DNA from: Flavobacterium cupreum
Lineage (GTDB): Bacteria > Bacteroidota > Bacteroidia > Flavobacteriales > Flavobacteriaceae
Assembly (NCBI RefSeq): GCF_003996965.1
Contig: NZ_QWDM01000002.1
Span: 248,001-312,000 of the forward strand
DNA length: 64,000 bases
Direction: 5' to 3'
Shown: in pieces, positions 8,847-17,565 of the stretch
Layout of the letters: every line of letters starts with the position of its first letter
Position numbering within the stretch: the first letter of the stretch is position 1
Notes under the pieces: generated by a model
What the model saw: the letters and a program-made list of their open reading frames with translations, nothing else
Databases searched by the model: none
Told to the model about the DNA's origin: nothing
Position numbers and translations under genes: made by a program

Positions 8847-11282
8847 ATGAAGCAACTTTACGCACTACTACTATTTATCATTTTCGGAATTTTATCCTCT
8901 CATGCTCAGACTGTCGATCAGGATTTCGTCCAGCCGGTACCTTATAAGGCCGCAAAAATTACGGTTATAAAAGAACTTCCGGATGGTAAAATTTTACTCG
9001 GAGGACATATCCAGTTTTATAAGGATAAAAAAGTTACAAATCTGATCCGGGTAAATGCGGATTACTCGCTTGATGAAACTTTTGTTTTTAACGGAGATCC
9101 AAAATTAGAAATTAAAGATGTCAAATTTCAGAGTAATGGCAACATTATAGTTTTAACGACCAAAGATAATTTAGGACTAGCCGATTATTTTACTTTGTAT
9201 CAGCTGGATGCAAATGGTGGAATTATAAAAGGGATTAGCGACGTTTTTAATGCAACCGCTATTGCTGTTCAGTCCGATGATAAAATAGTGGTTACCGGCG
9301 GTGCAATAGGGTACTACAATTTTACAAGTTGTTACGTAAACCGATTCAATAGCGATTTTTCCTTAGATGAAACCTTCAATAATGCTCTGGCTTTTAACGG
9401 AGCAACAACTGTTGTTGCAGTATCTGCAGAGCGTATCTATGTAGGCGGAACCTTTACTGCTGTAGATGGAATTACAAAAAACAGTCTTGTAAAACTGAAT
9501 TCTGATGGTATACTTGATACCACATTTGATGTGGGAGAAGGGACAAAAGGACAGCTGTTTTCTTTGACACTTCAGGAAGACGGTAAATTGCTAATAGGAA
9601 GACATTTTTTAAGGATGCTGGGTCAGCCCACCTATAATATGTGCAGATTAAATTCTGATGGAACAATCGATGAAACTTTTAATACTAATTATTATAGTTT
9701 TCATGCTTCTACTATTATAGTAAAAGATTCTTATATCTATTTCGGAATGTATGAACCTGCTGAATTTAAATGTTATATCGCTAAACTTAATCCGGATGGA
9801 TCGTTGAATCAAAGTTTTTCCTCTGGCAAATTGAATGATAATGGGGATCAGTTTTTTACAATGGGTATTATAGGAGATAAAATTCTGTATAACAATTCAG
9901 GTAATACAGGAAATAAATATGGTGTATCTGCCTGTGATCTAAATGGTAATCCGTTAGATTCTGCTGAATTAAAACCAAGTCAATACGGAAGCTTTGACAA
10001 AGGGGAATATTTTGACGGTAAATTAGTAGTCAAAGGTGATTTTATGAAAGTAAATGATGTAGCGACTTATGGAATTGCCTTGTTAAACGAGAATGGTTCG
10101 GTTGATGAATCATTTGTTTTCCCAAAATATATTGGAGATATTACACAATTTCAGGTTATAGATAATACAACCATTTTTGTAAGTGCCCAAAAGAAACTTT
10201 TAAAACTGAATAATAAAGGAGAAGTTTTGAAAGACTTTGATTTTAGTGATATATACTTAACTTCAGTAGAGAATTTTAAAGTTTTAGGTGATGGAAATGT
10301 TGTGTTTTCAGACCAAAATGGATTGTATATGTCAAAAGTAGATGGGGGATTAATAAGATATAGCTTAAAATCGGATGCCTACTATTGGTTTACCGGGCTT
10401 AAATTCCAACTTCAGGATAATAAAATTATTTTTGGCGCTATGCATAATGACTTTAGTGGAACGCCATACTATTATAATCTTTTGAGGTTTAATCTTGATA
10501 ATACTGTTGATGAGACTTTTCAAATAAATGGTTCAGGACCTGATACATCAATTAATAAAATTAAAATACTGGAGTCAGGTGAAATTATTGTGGCTGGAGA
10601 TTTTTTAAATTTTAATGGAATTCCTGTCCCGAATCAAATTGTTAAGCTTTCGAAAGACGGCGAAATGGATCTGCAATTTATTGAAAACCAAAAAGCACAT
10701 ACAATAGGAATCAGCACCAACCATGACTACAGAAAAATCGAACAAGTAGGAGACGTTATCTATATTACGGAAGGAAATGCAGATGTTACGGCAATCAATC
10801 TTGACGGTACATTTGTGAAGGATTTTGAGATGCCGCAGGTAATTGATAATATAACAGATCTTGTTGCTTTGGGCGAAGAAACAACTTCACCAGCCGGGCG
10901 AAAAGCAAATTCAAAAGCAGATTCAGATAATTATATGTTCGCTATTGGAACCGTAAATGGTACCACTGGTAAATCTTCGGTAATTGTAAAAGTCAATCTT
11001 GGTAAATCATCATTAGGAGTTGGTCCGACTCCTGAAAAAGAACTTTCAGCGGTTAAGGTATATCCTGTTCCTGTAGCAGAAAAAGTGAGTTTGTCCTTTT
11101 CCGGCGCAGTGGTACCAAACAAGATCGCTGTTTATGCTTTAAACGGAAAAGAAGTTTATACTGCTGAAGTACAAAGCACAGACAATCTTGAAATTGACAT
11201 GTCTCAGTTTGCTTCCGGAATTTATTTTATCAAACTTTTTTCCGGATCAGGAGTAGTTACAAAGAAAATAGTTAAAAAGTAA
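8847..11282 (+). CDS. delta-60-repeat protein with T9SS sorting domain
   Basis: The ATG at 8847 gives MKQLYALLLFIIFGILSSHAQ, a good signal peptide, and is preferred to an in-frame TTG at 8841. The 811-aa protein is a chain of about ten degenerate delta-60 units. They are recognised by the recurring N-x-D-G-x-x-D-x-x-F signature: NSDGILDTTF, NSDGTIDETF, NPDGSLNQSF, NENGSVDESF and NLDNTVDETF. Such units are predicted to form a beta-propeller-like array. A type A T9SS domain ends the protein (VYPVPVAEKV, then GIYFIKLF, then KKIVKK), so it should be secreted or displayed on the surface. Ligand and role are unknown; a binding or adhesion function is only a guess. Confidence 0.88.
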   Translation: MKQLYALLLFIIFGILSSHAQTVDQDFVQPVPYKAAKITVIKELPDGKILLGGHIQFYKDKKVTNLIRVNADYSLDETFVFNGDPKLEIKDVKFQSNGNIIVLTTKDNLGLADYFTLYQLDANGGIIKGISDVFNATAIAVQSDDKIVVTGGAIGYYNFTSCYVNRFNSDFSLDETFNNALAFNGATTVVAVSAERIYVGGTFTAVDGITKNSLVKLNSDGILDTTFDVGEGTKGQLFSLTLQEDGKLLIGRHFLRMLGQPTYNMCRLNSDGTIDETFNTNYYSFHASTIIVKDSYIYFGMYEPAEFKCYIAKLNPDGSLNQSFSSGKLNDNGDQFFTMGIIGDKILYNNSGNTGNKYGVSACDLNGNPLDSAELKPSQYGSFDKGEYFDGKLVVKGDFMKVNDVATYGIALLNENGSVDESFVFPKYIGDITQFQVIDNTTIFVSAQKKLLKLNNKGEVLKDFDFSDIYLTSVENFKVLGDGNVVFSDQNGLYMSKVDGGLIRYSLKSDAYYWFTGLKFQLQDNKIIFGAMHNDFSGTPYYYNLLRFNLDNTVDETFQINGSGPDTSINKIKILESGEIIVAGDFLNFNGIPVPNQIVKLSKDGEMDLQFIENQKAHTIGISTNHDYRKIEQVGDVIYITEGNADVTAINLDGTFVKDFEMPQVIDNITDLVALGEETTSPAGRKANSKADSDNYMFAIGTVNGTTGKSSVIVKVNLGKSSLGVGPTPEKELSAVKVYPVPVAEKVSLSFSGAVVPNKIAVYALNGKEVYTAEVQSTDNLEIDMSQFASGIYFIKLFSGSGVVTKKIVKK

Positions 11283-11303
11283 AAAGTTACAAATCTAATA
11301 ATA

Positions 11304-11340
11304 ACAACCCGACAGATTGAAAGACCTGTCGGGTTTGTTA
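11304..11340. terminator. terminator with CCCGACAG stem between convergent genes
   Basis: AACCCGACAG pairs with CTGTCGGGTT around an ATTGAAAGAC-type loop, and the flanking AACA/TGTT also pair. It lies between the delta-60 gene (+) and the DUF4268 gene (-), so it can serve both. It is near-identical in stem to 8627-8662. Confidence 0.75.
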
Positions 11341-11389
11341 TATAAAAAACTTAGAAGCTTAGTTCCTCAGCATCTTAGCACCTTAAGAC

Positions 11390-11824
11390 CTACTCAATAT
11401 CCTTAATAAAATCGTCGTACTCCAGGTAAAATAACTCCAAAGCATTCATTTTTTCGAAAAAGAAATCAAAAATAGTATCCCAGTTATTTCGGTTGCTAAA
11501 ACCTACGCCTTGTATTTCGGTCCAGATCCGGCTGATGGTTTTACCGCTTTCCAGTGTATAGTTTTTTTCGAAAACCAGATCTTTAATAAATTCCTCCTCG
11601 AGAATGTTTTTTAAGGCTTCCAGTTTTTCAAAATAAGCAGTTCGTTTCTCGTCGCTTCTCTGCTCGATATCAATTAAAACCTGTGCTTTTTTATTGTCGA
11701 CGTAAAATTTAAAAGAGAAATCCTTAATCTTCGTGTCATAAAGCACCCATTTACGTGGATATTTTTCGGCGAAAGCTACCCAGAACTCTCTTTTTATTTT
11801 TTGTGATTCTGCTTTACTGTACAT
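11390..11824 (-). CDS. DUF4268 domain-containing protein
   Basis: The 144-aa protein matches DUF4268 from end to end: FWxAFxxxYPRKWVLYDTKIKDFSFKFYVD at the start, then IDIEQRSDEKR, then GFSNRNNWDTIFDFF. The family is found across Bacteroidota as a stand-alone protein and elsewhere fused to nuclease-like domains. No activity is established for the short form. It lacks a signal peptide and is probably cytoplasmic. The gene stands alone, convergent with the delta-60 gene and divergent from the Nudix gene 91 nt away. Confidence 0.8.
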   Translation of the reverse strand: MYSKAESQKIKREFWVAFAEKYPRKWVLYDTKIKDFSFKFYVDNKKAQVLIDIEQRSDEKRTAYFEKLEALKNILEEEFIKDLVFEKNYTLESGKTISRIWTEIQGVGFSNRNNWDTIFDFFFEKMNALELFYLEYDDFIKDIE

Positions 11825-11915
11825 TTTTATGGCTTTGATTTTAGAAAGCTTGGAGAACCGCCTTTTCTAAACTATATTTATATTTTATTTGAAAGTACAA
11901 AAATAAACTTTGATT

Positions 11916-12563
11916 ATGGATTTTCAGGATTTTTTGCAATATGTTCCTAATTTAATTCCAGTGGAACTGCCGGCCCTTTCGTCACATATAAAAATGGCCC
12001 CTAAAGAACGGATAGAAGCGCTGAAAAATCTGGATTTCAAAGCAGAAAATCCACGCATTGCAGCGGTCATGATGCTGTTTTATCCAAAAAACGAAAAAAC
12101 ACATCTGGTTTTAATTGTTCGGAATGCCTACAATGGCGTTCATTCTTCACAAATTGCTTTCCCGGGTGGAAAGTACGAAAGTACCGATTCAGGTTACGAA
12201 GAGACTGCCCTGAGAGAAACACAGGAAGAAGTAGGGGTAGCTCCGGAGAAAATTGAAGTAATCAAACAGTTTACACCCATGTATATTCCGCCCAGTAATT
12301 TTCTGGTGCATCCTTTTTTGGGAATTTCATCAGAAGAACTTTTGTTTTATCCGGATGCAAGGGAAGTAGCAGATGTAATCGAATTGCCTCTTTCTGTTTT
12401 TTTAAATGACGAAATTATCATCGAGGCCAGATTGTCAACTTCTTATGGGCCTAACATTTTGGTTCCGGCCTTTAATATCCAAAATCATATTGTTTGGGGT
12501 GCCACTGCGATGATATTAAGTGAATTGAGAGATGTTTTAAAATTGACTTTTGAAGAAAATTAA
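11916..12563 (+). CDS. Nudix hydrolase, coenzyme A pyrophosphatase type
   Basis: The ATG at 11916 (MDFQDFLQY) is preferred to an in-frame TTG 6 nt upstream. The 215-aa protein has the UPF0035/CoA-diphosphatase signature: LIVRNAYNGVHSSQIAFPGG followed by the Nudix segment with TALRETQEEVGV. Enzymes of this type split CoA and related compounds into 3',5'-ADP derivatives and 4'-phosphopantetheine. The conserved REx2EExG metal-binding core is intact. The first Nudix Glu position is shifted, as is usual in this subfamily. It is probably a cytoplasmic housekeeping enzyme, with the acyltransferase gene 127 nt downstream under its own promoter. Confidence 0.88.
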   Translation: MDFQDFLQYVPNLIPVELPALSSHIKMAPKERIEALKNLDFKAENPRIAAVMMLFYPKNEKTHLVLIVRNAYNGVHSSQIAFPGGKYESTDSGYEETALRETQEEVGVAPEKIEVIKQFTPMYIPPSNFLVHPFLGISSEELLFYPDAREVADVIELPLSVFLNDEIIIEARLSTSYGPNILVPAFNIQNHIVWGATAMILSELRDVLKLTFEEN

Positions 12564-12631
12564 CAAAACAATAAATTAACAATTTGATATTCATTACGTT
12601 AATCATTTGTTCTGGAAATTACTTAAGAGTG

Positions 12632-12660
12632 TTGCCACATGAATTATTTTTGTATGTTTG
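12632..12660 (+). promoter_or_regulatory. promoter for the acyltransferase gene
   Basis: TTG (12632-12634), 18 nt, then TATGTTTG (12653-12660) is one of the best matches in the window to the Bacteroidota -33/-7 promoter. It is 30 nt before the ATG at 12691. Confidence 0.7.
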
Positions 12661-12690
12661 CGACTGAACTAAAAATAACGATACAGAGCT

Positions 12691-13500
12691 ATGGGATTGT
12701 TTAAACGAAATCCTTTCGGACATATATTATTCATCAAGAAATGGTTAATCCGAATTTTGGGAGCCATGACGCACCGAAGATACAGAGGTTTTAATGATTT
12801 GCAGATTGAAGGATCTGAAATCATCAAAACGTTGCCGGATACGAATGTTTTGTTTATATCCAACCATCAGACCTATTTCGCTGACGTTGTAGCAATGTTT
12901 CATGTTTTTAATGCAAGTTTATCGGGTCGTCAGGATACGATTAAGAATATTGGTTATTTGTGGCAGCCCAAAATGAATTTATATTATGTGGCCGCCAAGG
13001 AAACCATGCAGGCCGGTTTGCTGCCAAGAATTCTGGCGTATGTCGGAGCGATTACCGTAGAAAGAACCTGGCGTGCCAAAGGAGTAGATGTTACCGAAAA
13101 ACGTGACGTAAACCCTAATGATACTGAAAATATCAAAATAGCCTTAGAGGATGGCTGGGTGATTACTTTTCCGCAGGGAACTACAAAATCGTTTAAACCG
13201 GTTCGTAAAGGAACTGCCCACATTATAAAACAGCACAGGCCTATCGTAATCCCAATTGTAATTGACGGTTTCCGTCGTTCCTTTGATAAAAAAGGATTGC
13301 GAATGAAAAAGAAAGGTATCCTGCAATCTTTCATCATCAAAGAACCTCTTGATATTGATTATGACAACGATACCATTGATGAAATCGTAGAAAAAGTAGA
13401 ATACGCCATCGAGCAACATCCGTCATTTTTAAAAGTTATCCCCGCAGAAGAACTAAAAGTTCAGGAAGAACTGAACCAAATGAGAAGGTGGGACTACTAA
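12691..13500 (+). CDS. 1-acyl-sn-glycerol-3-phosphate acyltransferase (PlsC-like)
   Basis: The 269-aa protein belongs to the lysophosphatidic acid acyltransferase superfamily, which adds the second acyl chain in phospholipid synthesis at the inner membrane. The acceptor motif is visible as SNHQTYFAD (H59, D65), with five rather than the canonical four residues between His and Asp. The phosphate-binding motif is FPQGTTKSF, where most relatives have FPEGT. A hydrophobic segment near residues 12-25 may anchor it. The spacing variant could mean specialised substrates such as ornithine or glycine lipids, but that is conjecture. It is monocistronic with a good promoter. Confidence 0.85.
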   Translation: MGLFKRNPFGHILFIKKWLIRILGAMTHRRYRGFNDLQIEGSEIIKTLPDTNVLFISNHQTYFADVVAMFHVFNASLSGRQDTIKNIGYLWQPKMNLYYVAAKETMQAGLLPRILAYVGAITVERTWRAKGVDVTEKRDVNPNDTENIKIALEDGWVITFPQGTTKSFKPVRKGTAHIIKQHRPIVIPIVIDGFRRSFDKKGLRMKKKGILQSFIIKEPLDIDYDNDTIDEIVEKVEYAIEQHPSFLKVIPAEELKVQEELNQMRRWDY

Positions 13501-13613
13501 ATTTTAGATTTCTGAGTTTAGATTTTAGATTTTGAAATTGCTTCAGGTTTCAAGTTCAGGTTAAAAAACCTTTGTCCCTCAGAGCCTTTGCACCTTTGCA
13601 CCTCAAAAAAAAA
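13501..13613. repeat. intergenic repeat-rich spacer
   Basis: The spacer contains copies of TTTAGATTT and TTTAGATTTTAGATTTTG (13505-13535), TTTCAAGTTCAGG (13548-13560) and CCTTTGCACCTTTGCACCTC (13583-13602). The same words recur in the spacers at 55876-55935, 56820-56900 and 57361-57590. There is no ORF here; it separates convergent genes. Confidence 0.5.
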
Positions 13614-14246
13614 CTACAAATCAATTTTCTTCAGCTCCTTATAATTAGCGTACAGCCTGCGTAACAGTGTCCCGTATAACAATCTGTAAAAGCACCAGAA
13701 CATACCCAGAAAGGCCAGGGTAACCAGCAATAAGATTCCGCCGGTAACAACCATGGCTTTACCGCTTGTGGCTAATTTTTCTCTCAAATAATTCATATCC
13801 GGATTGTAGACAAAAGCAATGAAGAAACTGATGATTGAACTGATAACAGCCATTCCTAAATTGTACCAGACATAATACTGAACCGTTTTTCGGGTTTTGA
13901 GAATACTGCTCATTAATAATTTGGTAGATTCAATAGTAGAAATCGTTTTGTAATTCTTGTAGAAAAAATATACAAAAATCAGGACTACCACATAATTGAA
14001 GTACGTTAAAACTTCCAGGTAAAAGATCATTTCAGGATGTTTTATCTTGATTAACATTTCGTCAGTGCTGAAAAAGAGGTTCGATACCGTCCAGAATAAA
14101 ATCTCCAGAATGCTTATAATCAAGATCCACTTCACAATGGAAGATGATTTTTTATGAATCATTTTGTAGATTTCATTTTCTGAAATTTGTTGAAAAGAAT
14201 CGGCATTCTTTTTCCAGTCTCTTTTTAGTAAATCCAGTTCTTTCAT
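13614..14246 (-). CDS. four-helix membrane protein, candidate anti-sigma partner
   Basis: The 210-aa protein has a hydrophilic N-terminal stretch of about 33 residues (LLKRDWKKNADSFQQISENE). Four predicted membrane helices follow (about 34-56, 72-96, 123-146 and 164-192), then a short basic tail. No known family is certain. It begins 8 nt after the stop codon of the ECF sigma gene and must be co-transcribed with it. In such pairs the second gene often encodes an anti-sigma factor. The short cytoplasmic N-terminus could hold the sigma factor at the membrane, but no zinc-type anti-sigma motif (HxxxCxxC) is present. Confidence 0.7.
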   Translation of the reverse strand: MKELDLLKRDWKKNADSFQQISENEIYKMIHKKSSSIVKWILIISILEILFWTVSNLFFSTDEMLIKIKHPEMIFYLEVLTYFNYVVVLIFVYFFYKNYKTISTIESTKLLMSSILKTRKTVQYYVWYNLGMAVISSIISFFIAFVYNPDMNYLREKLATSGKAMVVTGGILLLVTLAFLGMFWCFYRLLYGTLLRRLYANYKELKKIDL

Positions 14247-14254
14247 AATAATTT

Positions 14255-14749
14255 TTAAGGATTTAGTATTTTTTTAAGTTTCCCTTTAATTCTGTTCATT
14301 TTCACTCGTGCATTCACTTCGCTTATTCCTAAGGTTTCTGCTATTTCCTGATAATCTTTGTCTTCTAAATACATAAAAACTAACGCTTTTTCGATGTCAT
14401 TCAGCTGATAAACGGCTTTATACATCAATTTAATCTGTTCTTCTTCTTCATAGTTGTAATCCACATCTTTTACAAAATGCTGATGACTTTCATAATCTAC
14501 GGTAGATATGGTCCTTTTGGTTTTTCGGTATAAGGTAATGGCTGTATTTAAGGCAACACGATACGTCCAGGTAGAAAATTTACTGTCGCCCCTGAATTTC
14601 GGATACGCCTTCCATAATTGAATGGTAATTTCCTGAAACAGGTCTTTATGAGCATCTTCGCCAGCAGTATACAATCTACAAATCTTGTGGATTATATTCT
14701 GATTTGCCTGCAACTGTGCAACAAATGACTGTTCTAGAGTATCGCTCAT
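14255..14749 (-). CDS. ECF-type RNA polymerase sigma factor
   Basis: The 164-aa protein has sigma-70 region 2 (about 20-85, with DLFQEITIQLWKAYPKFRG and FSTWTYRVALNTAI) and region 4 (about 110-160, with YQEIAETLGISEVNARVKMN as the helix-turn-helix). It has no region 1 or 3, so it is an extracytoplasmic-function sigma factor. The following gene, 8 nt on, encodes a four-helix membrane protein that may control it. Target genes cannot be read from the sequence. The ATG at 14749 is the only good start. Confidence 0.93.
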   Translation of the reverse strand: MSDTLEQSFVAQLQANQNIIHKICRLYTAGEDAHKDLFQEITIQLWKAYPKFRGDSKFSTWTYRVALNTAITLYRKTKRTISTVDYESHQHFVKDVDYNYEEEEQIKLMYKAVYQLNDIEKALVFMYLEDKDYQEIAETLGISEVNARVKMNRIKGKLKKILNP

Positions 14750-14794
14750 AAAGTATTAGTAGTATTGTAATCTATTTTGTTACACTTATTTTTA

Positions 14795-14861
14795 TTTTTA
14801 GCCACAGATTACAGGATTAGAAAGATTTAATCCCTTTAATCCTGTAATCTGTGGCTAAAAA
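14795..14861. repeat. perfect 25-bp inverted repeat
   Basis: The arm at 14795-14819 (ending AGATTACAGGATTA) is an exact reverse complement of 14837-14861, with a 17-nt spacer. The core GCCACAGATTACAGGATTA looks like a Flavobacterium intergenic palindrome. It lies just after the DUF3810 stop codon, but its arms end in T5 and A5, not in a T-run for the minus strand. It may act as a transcript-end stabiliser or be a mobile palindromic unit. Confidence 0.85.
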
Positions 14862-14863
14862 AA

Positions 14864-15925
14864 CTATAATTCTTTTGTTTTGTAATAATTAACCATCAGA
14901 TCAATAAATTTACTATAGCTTTCCATTCCGTCTTTCTGATTGTTTGTTTTTAAAAAATTATCATAAAGAAAATGAAAAGCTTTATCGATAAAACTATCAT
15001 ACTGCGTCCAGAAATCTTCGCTCTCCTGATAGTTTTTTAATATTCCGGCATGCACCGTCTTTTTTAACTGATTGAAAATCTTTTCATTTTTAAAATGCCA
15101 GATTCCCAGACAATACCGTAAAGCAAAACTGTACCCCGCATATTGGTAATATAAGTTTTTATTTTTAACACATGCCAGGACGCCTATAAAATTGCATTCA
15201 TTTTCACTGGCAAATCCCATTTGATGTGCCATTTCGTGATTGGCTGTCAGCGGGAAAGTATACATGGGCAGTAAATAGTTTACCTGAGCTTCATTTGTAA
15301 ACGGGTTTAGGTAACCGGCAAAACCCATATAAGTCAGCGGTACGCTAAAAAGTGATTTTTTAACGCTTGGAATTTCATATTTAAAATAAGGATGCTCTTT
15401 GGCTAGATTGTTATATCCGTTCAGATTCATCTTAAAAACAGCTTCTTGCGAATAGGGAAAAACGATTTTAGCACTGTCATTTTTTGTGATCTGAAACTGA
15501 ATTTCATTGGTTTTAACGATTAGTTTTTTAGTAAAAGCTAATAATTCGGCATCCGTGTATTCTCTTTGAATTTTCATTTTTTCAAAAAGCGGCTCCCGGT
15601 AATAGTTAAATGCCCATAGAAAATGGAAAAAAAAGTAAAGCAGGGAAACACAGCTTAGCATTTTTAAGGCATGATCTTTCCATTGTAGTTTCCAGGTTTT
15701 TCGCGTTTTCCAGAGCCATCGGATCAGAAATAAAACCAAAACAGCATACATACAATCGCCAACAGAAAACGGAACTTTACCCAAAAGTATTCTTGAAAAA
15801 TGAGAGATTTTCACATACAATCCGTTGCTGTAAAAGCGTTCCGTGAATTCCGGGAAAAATGGAAGGATTTTTAAGATGATAATCTGTACAAGAAGGAATA
15901 AAGGTAAAATATATTTTCTTTTCAC
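14864..15925 (-). CDS. DUF3810 protein, predicted membrane zinc peptidase-like
   Basis: The 353-aa protein starts with GTG at 15925; no nearby ATG fits. It has an N-terminal hydrophobic helix, two further membrane segments within the first 110 residues, then a soluble domain. The motif NHEMAHQMGFASENECN, an HExxH variant followed by a Glu-containing helix, looks like a metallopeptidase active site. DUF3810 is widespread in Bacteroidota but has no assigned substrate. It is probably an inner-membrane protein with its catalytic domain outside the cytoplasm. It is transcribed divergently from pepD. Confidence 0.85.
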   Translation of the reverse strand: MKRKYILPLFLLVQIIILKILPFFPEFTERFYSNGLYVKISHFSRILLGKVPFSVGDCMYAVLVLFLIRWLWKTRKTWKLQWKDHALKMLSCVSLLYFFFHFLWAFNYYREPLFEKMKIQREYTDAELLAFTKKLIVKTNEIQFQITKNDSAKIVFPYSQEAVFKMNLNGYNNLAKEHPYFKYEIPSVKKSLFSVPLTYMGFAGYLNPFTNEAQVNYLLPMYTFPLTANHEMAHQMGFASENECNFIGVLACVKNKNLYYQYAGYSFALRYCLGIWHFKNEKIFNQLKKTVHAGILKNYQESEDFWTQYDSFIDKAFHFLYDNFLKTNNQKDGMESYSKFIDLMVNYYKTKEL

Positions 15926-15992
15926 GATGTAAATTTTGAATACGTAAATATAAATGAATCTGAATTACCACTGAAAAAGAATTTAAACTTTG

Positions 15993-16000
15993 TAACTTTG
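15993..16000 (+). promoter_or_regulatory. -7 promoter box for pepD
   Basis: TAACTTTG fits TAnnTTTG and ends 34 nt before the ATG at 16035. It implies a transcription start near 16007, which leaves the in-frame TTG at 16011 almost without a leader and supports the ATG. Confidence 0.6.
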
Positions 16001-16034
16001 GAGCTCTTAATTGTTAAACTTCAAACAAAATATA

Positions 16035-17495
16035 ATGAGTCAGGAAATAAGAAATCTGGAACCTAAAGCGCTATGGAATAAATTCGCCGATCTGAATGCC
16101 GTTCCGCGTCCGTCAAAGAAAGAAGAACGAGTAATCGAGTTCATGAAGAACTTTGGAAGCAGCTTAGGTTTAGAAACTTTTGAAGACGAAATACGAAATG
16201 TAATTATAAGAAAACCGGCCACTCCGGGAATGGAAAACCGTAAAGCGATTGTCATGCAGGGACACCTGGATATGGTGCACCAAAAAAACGGTGATACTGT
16301 TTTTGATTTCGATACGCAGGGAATTGATATGTATGTGGATGGGGACTGGGTTCGTGCGCGCGGTACTACACTTGGTGCCGACAATGGTTTAGGGGTTGCT
16401 ACTATAATGGCTATTCTGGAAAGCACTGATATTCCGCATCCTGCTATTGAAGCTTTGTTTACTATAGATGAAGAAACCGGAATGACAGGAGCTTTAAACT
16501 TAAAAGGCGGAATTCTTCAGGGTCAGATCTTGCTGAACCTGGATACGGAAGAAGATGATGAGATTGATATTGGCTGTGCAGGAGGAATAGATGTAACGGC
16601 TACAAGGACTTATCATGAAGAAGAAGTTCCGGAAGGTTCTGTCGGGCATATTATTACCGTAAAAGGGCTAAATGGAGGTCATTCGGGGATGGATATCAAT
16701 AAAGGCTTGGGCAATGCCAATAAAATTATGAACCGTTTGTTGTTTGATGCTTTCGAAAACTTCGGTTTGCAGGTAGTAGAAATCAACGGAGGAAGTTTAA
16801 GAAATGCAATTCCAAGAGAAAGTGTGGCAAAAGTCATCATTTCTGAAATGTTTGACGAAGCTTACATTTTTGATATGCAGGAAATCATCAACGATATCAA
16901 AGCGGAATACAAAACAACAGAACCAAATCTTTCTATCGAAATCGTCAAATGCGATTTACCGGAGAAAGTAATGGATTTAGGTGTTCAGGAAGGGATTATC
17001 AGGGCGATTTACGCAGCACACAACGGTGTTTACAGAATGAGTGCCGATATGGACGATTTAGTGGAAACTTCAAACAACATCGCACGTGTTATCGTGAAAG
17101 ATGGTGAAATTTTAATTGGATGCCTGACCCGTTCTTCTGTAGAAACTTCAAAATTTGATTTGGCAAACGCATTGCGTTCTGCTTTTGAATTAGTGGGTTG
17201 TGAAGTGGAGCTCTCAGGTTCTTACCCGGGATGGACGCCAAATGTAAATTCTGAAATATTGGAAGTCTTAAAAGAAATTTACGAAAAACAAAACAACGAA
17301 AAACCTAAAGTAGTGGCTTGTCACGCAGGTTTGGAATGTGGAATTCTGGGAACCAATTATCCGGAGATGGATATGATTTCTTTTGGTCCGACCATTCACG
17401 GAGCGCATTCTCCTGATGAGAGAGCAAGTATTTCATCAGCGCAGAAATACTGGAAATTTGTACTGGAAATCCTTTCGAATATTCCGGTTAAGTAA
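16035..17495 (+). CDS. pepD: aminoacyl-histidine dipeptidase (Xaa-His dipeptidase)
   Basis: The ATG at 16035 (MSQEIRNLEPKALW) is chosen over an in-frame TTG at 16011. The 486-aa cytosolic zinc exopeptidase of family M20C hydrolyses dipeptides such as carnosine-like Xaa-His. Metal and catalytic motifs are visible in order: MQGHLDMVH, GADNGLG, DEETGMTGA, LDTEEDDEIDIGCAGG and, near the C-terminus, TIHGAHSPDERASI. The lid domain holds NGGHSGMDINKG. Length is as expected for PepD. The gene is monocistronic and followed by an AGTCTCAG-type palindrome. Confidence 0.95.
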   Translation: MSQEIRNLEPKALWNKFADLNAVPRPSKKEERVIEFMKNFGSSLGLETFEDEIRNVIIRKPATPGMENRKAIVMQGHLDMVHQKNGDTVFDFDTQGIDMYVDGDWVRARGTTLGADNGLGVATIMAILESTDIPHPAIEALFTIDEETGMTGALNLKGGILQGQILLNLDTEEDDEIDIGCAGGIDVTATRTYHEEEVPEGSVGHIITVKGLNGGHSGMDINKGLGNANKIMNRLLFDAFENFGLQVVEINGGSLRNAIPRESVAKVIISEMFDEAYIFDMQEIINDIKAEYKTTEPNLSIEIVKCDLPEKVMDLGVQEGIIRAIYAAHNGVYRMSADMDDLVETSNNIARVIVKDGEILIGCLTRSSVETSKFDLANALRSAFELVGCEVELSGSYPGWTPNVNSEILEVLKEIYEKQNNEKPKVVACHAGLECGILGTNYPEMDMISFGPTIHGAHSPDERASISSAQKYWKFVLEILSNIPVK

Positions 17496-17496
17496 T

Positions 17497-17556
17497 AGTC
17501 TCAGTTTGCAGTCGCAGTTTTCAGTTATTTGTAACGAAAACTGTGACTGCGACTGA
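17497..17556. repeat. AGTCTCAG/CAGTCGCAG palindromic repeat, copy 1
   Basis: CAGTCGCAGTTTTC (17509-17522) pairs with GAAAACTGTGACTG (17536-17549) with one mismatch, flanked by AGTCTCAG and GACTGAATAC. Related copies are at 29289-29352 and 60461-60515. It lies between the convergent pepD gene and the miniprotein gene. Confidence 0.7.
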
Positions 17557-17565
17557 ATACTAAAA

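Noticed and set aside
16011..16034. TTG start of pepD
   Set aside because: It is too close to the TAACTTTG promoter box, and the ATG at 16035 matches the family's N-terminus.
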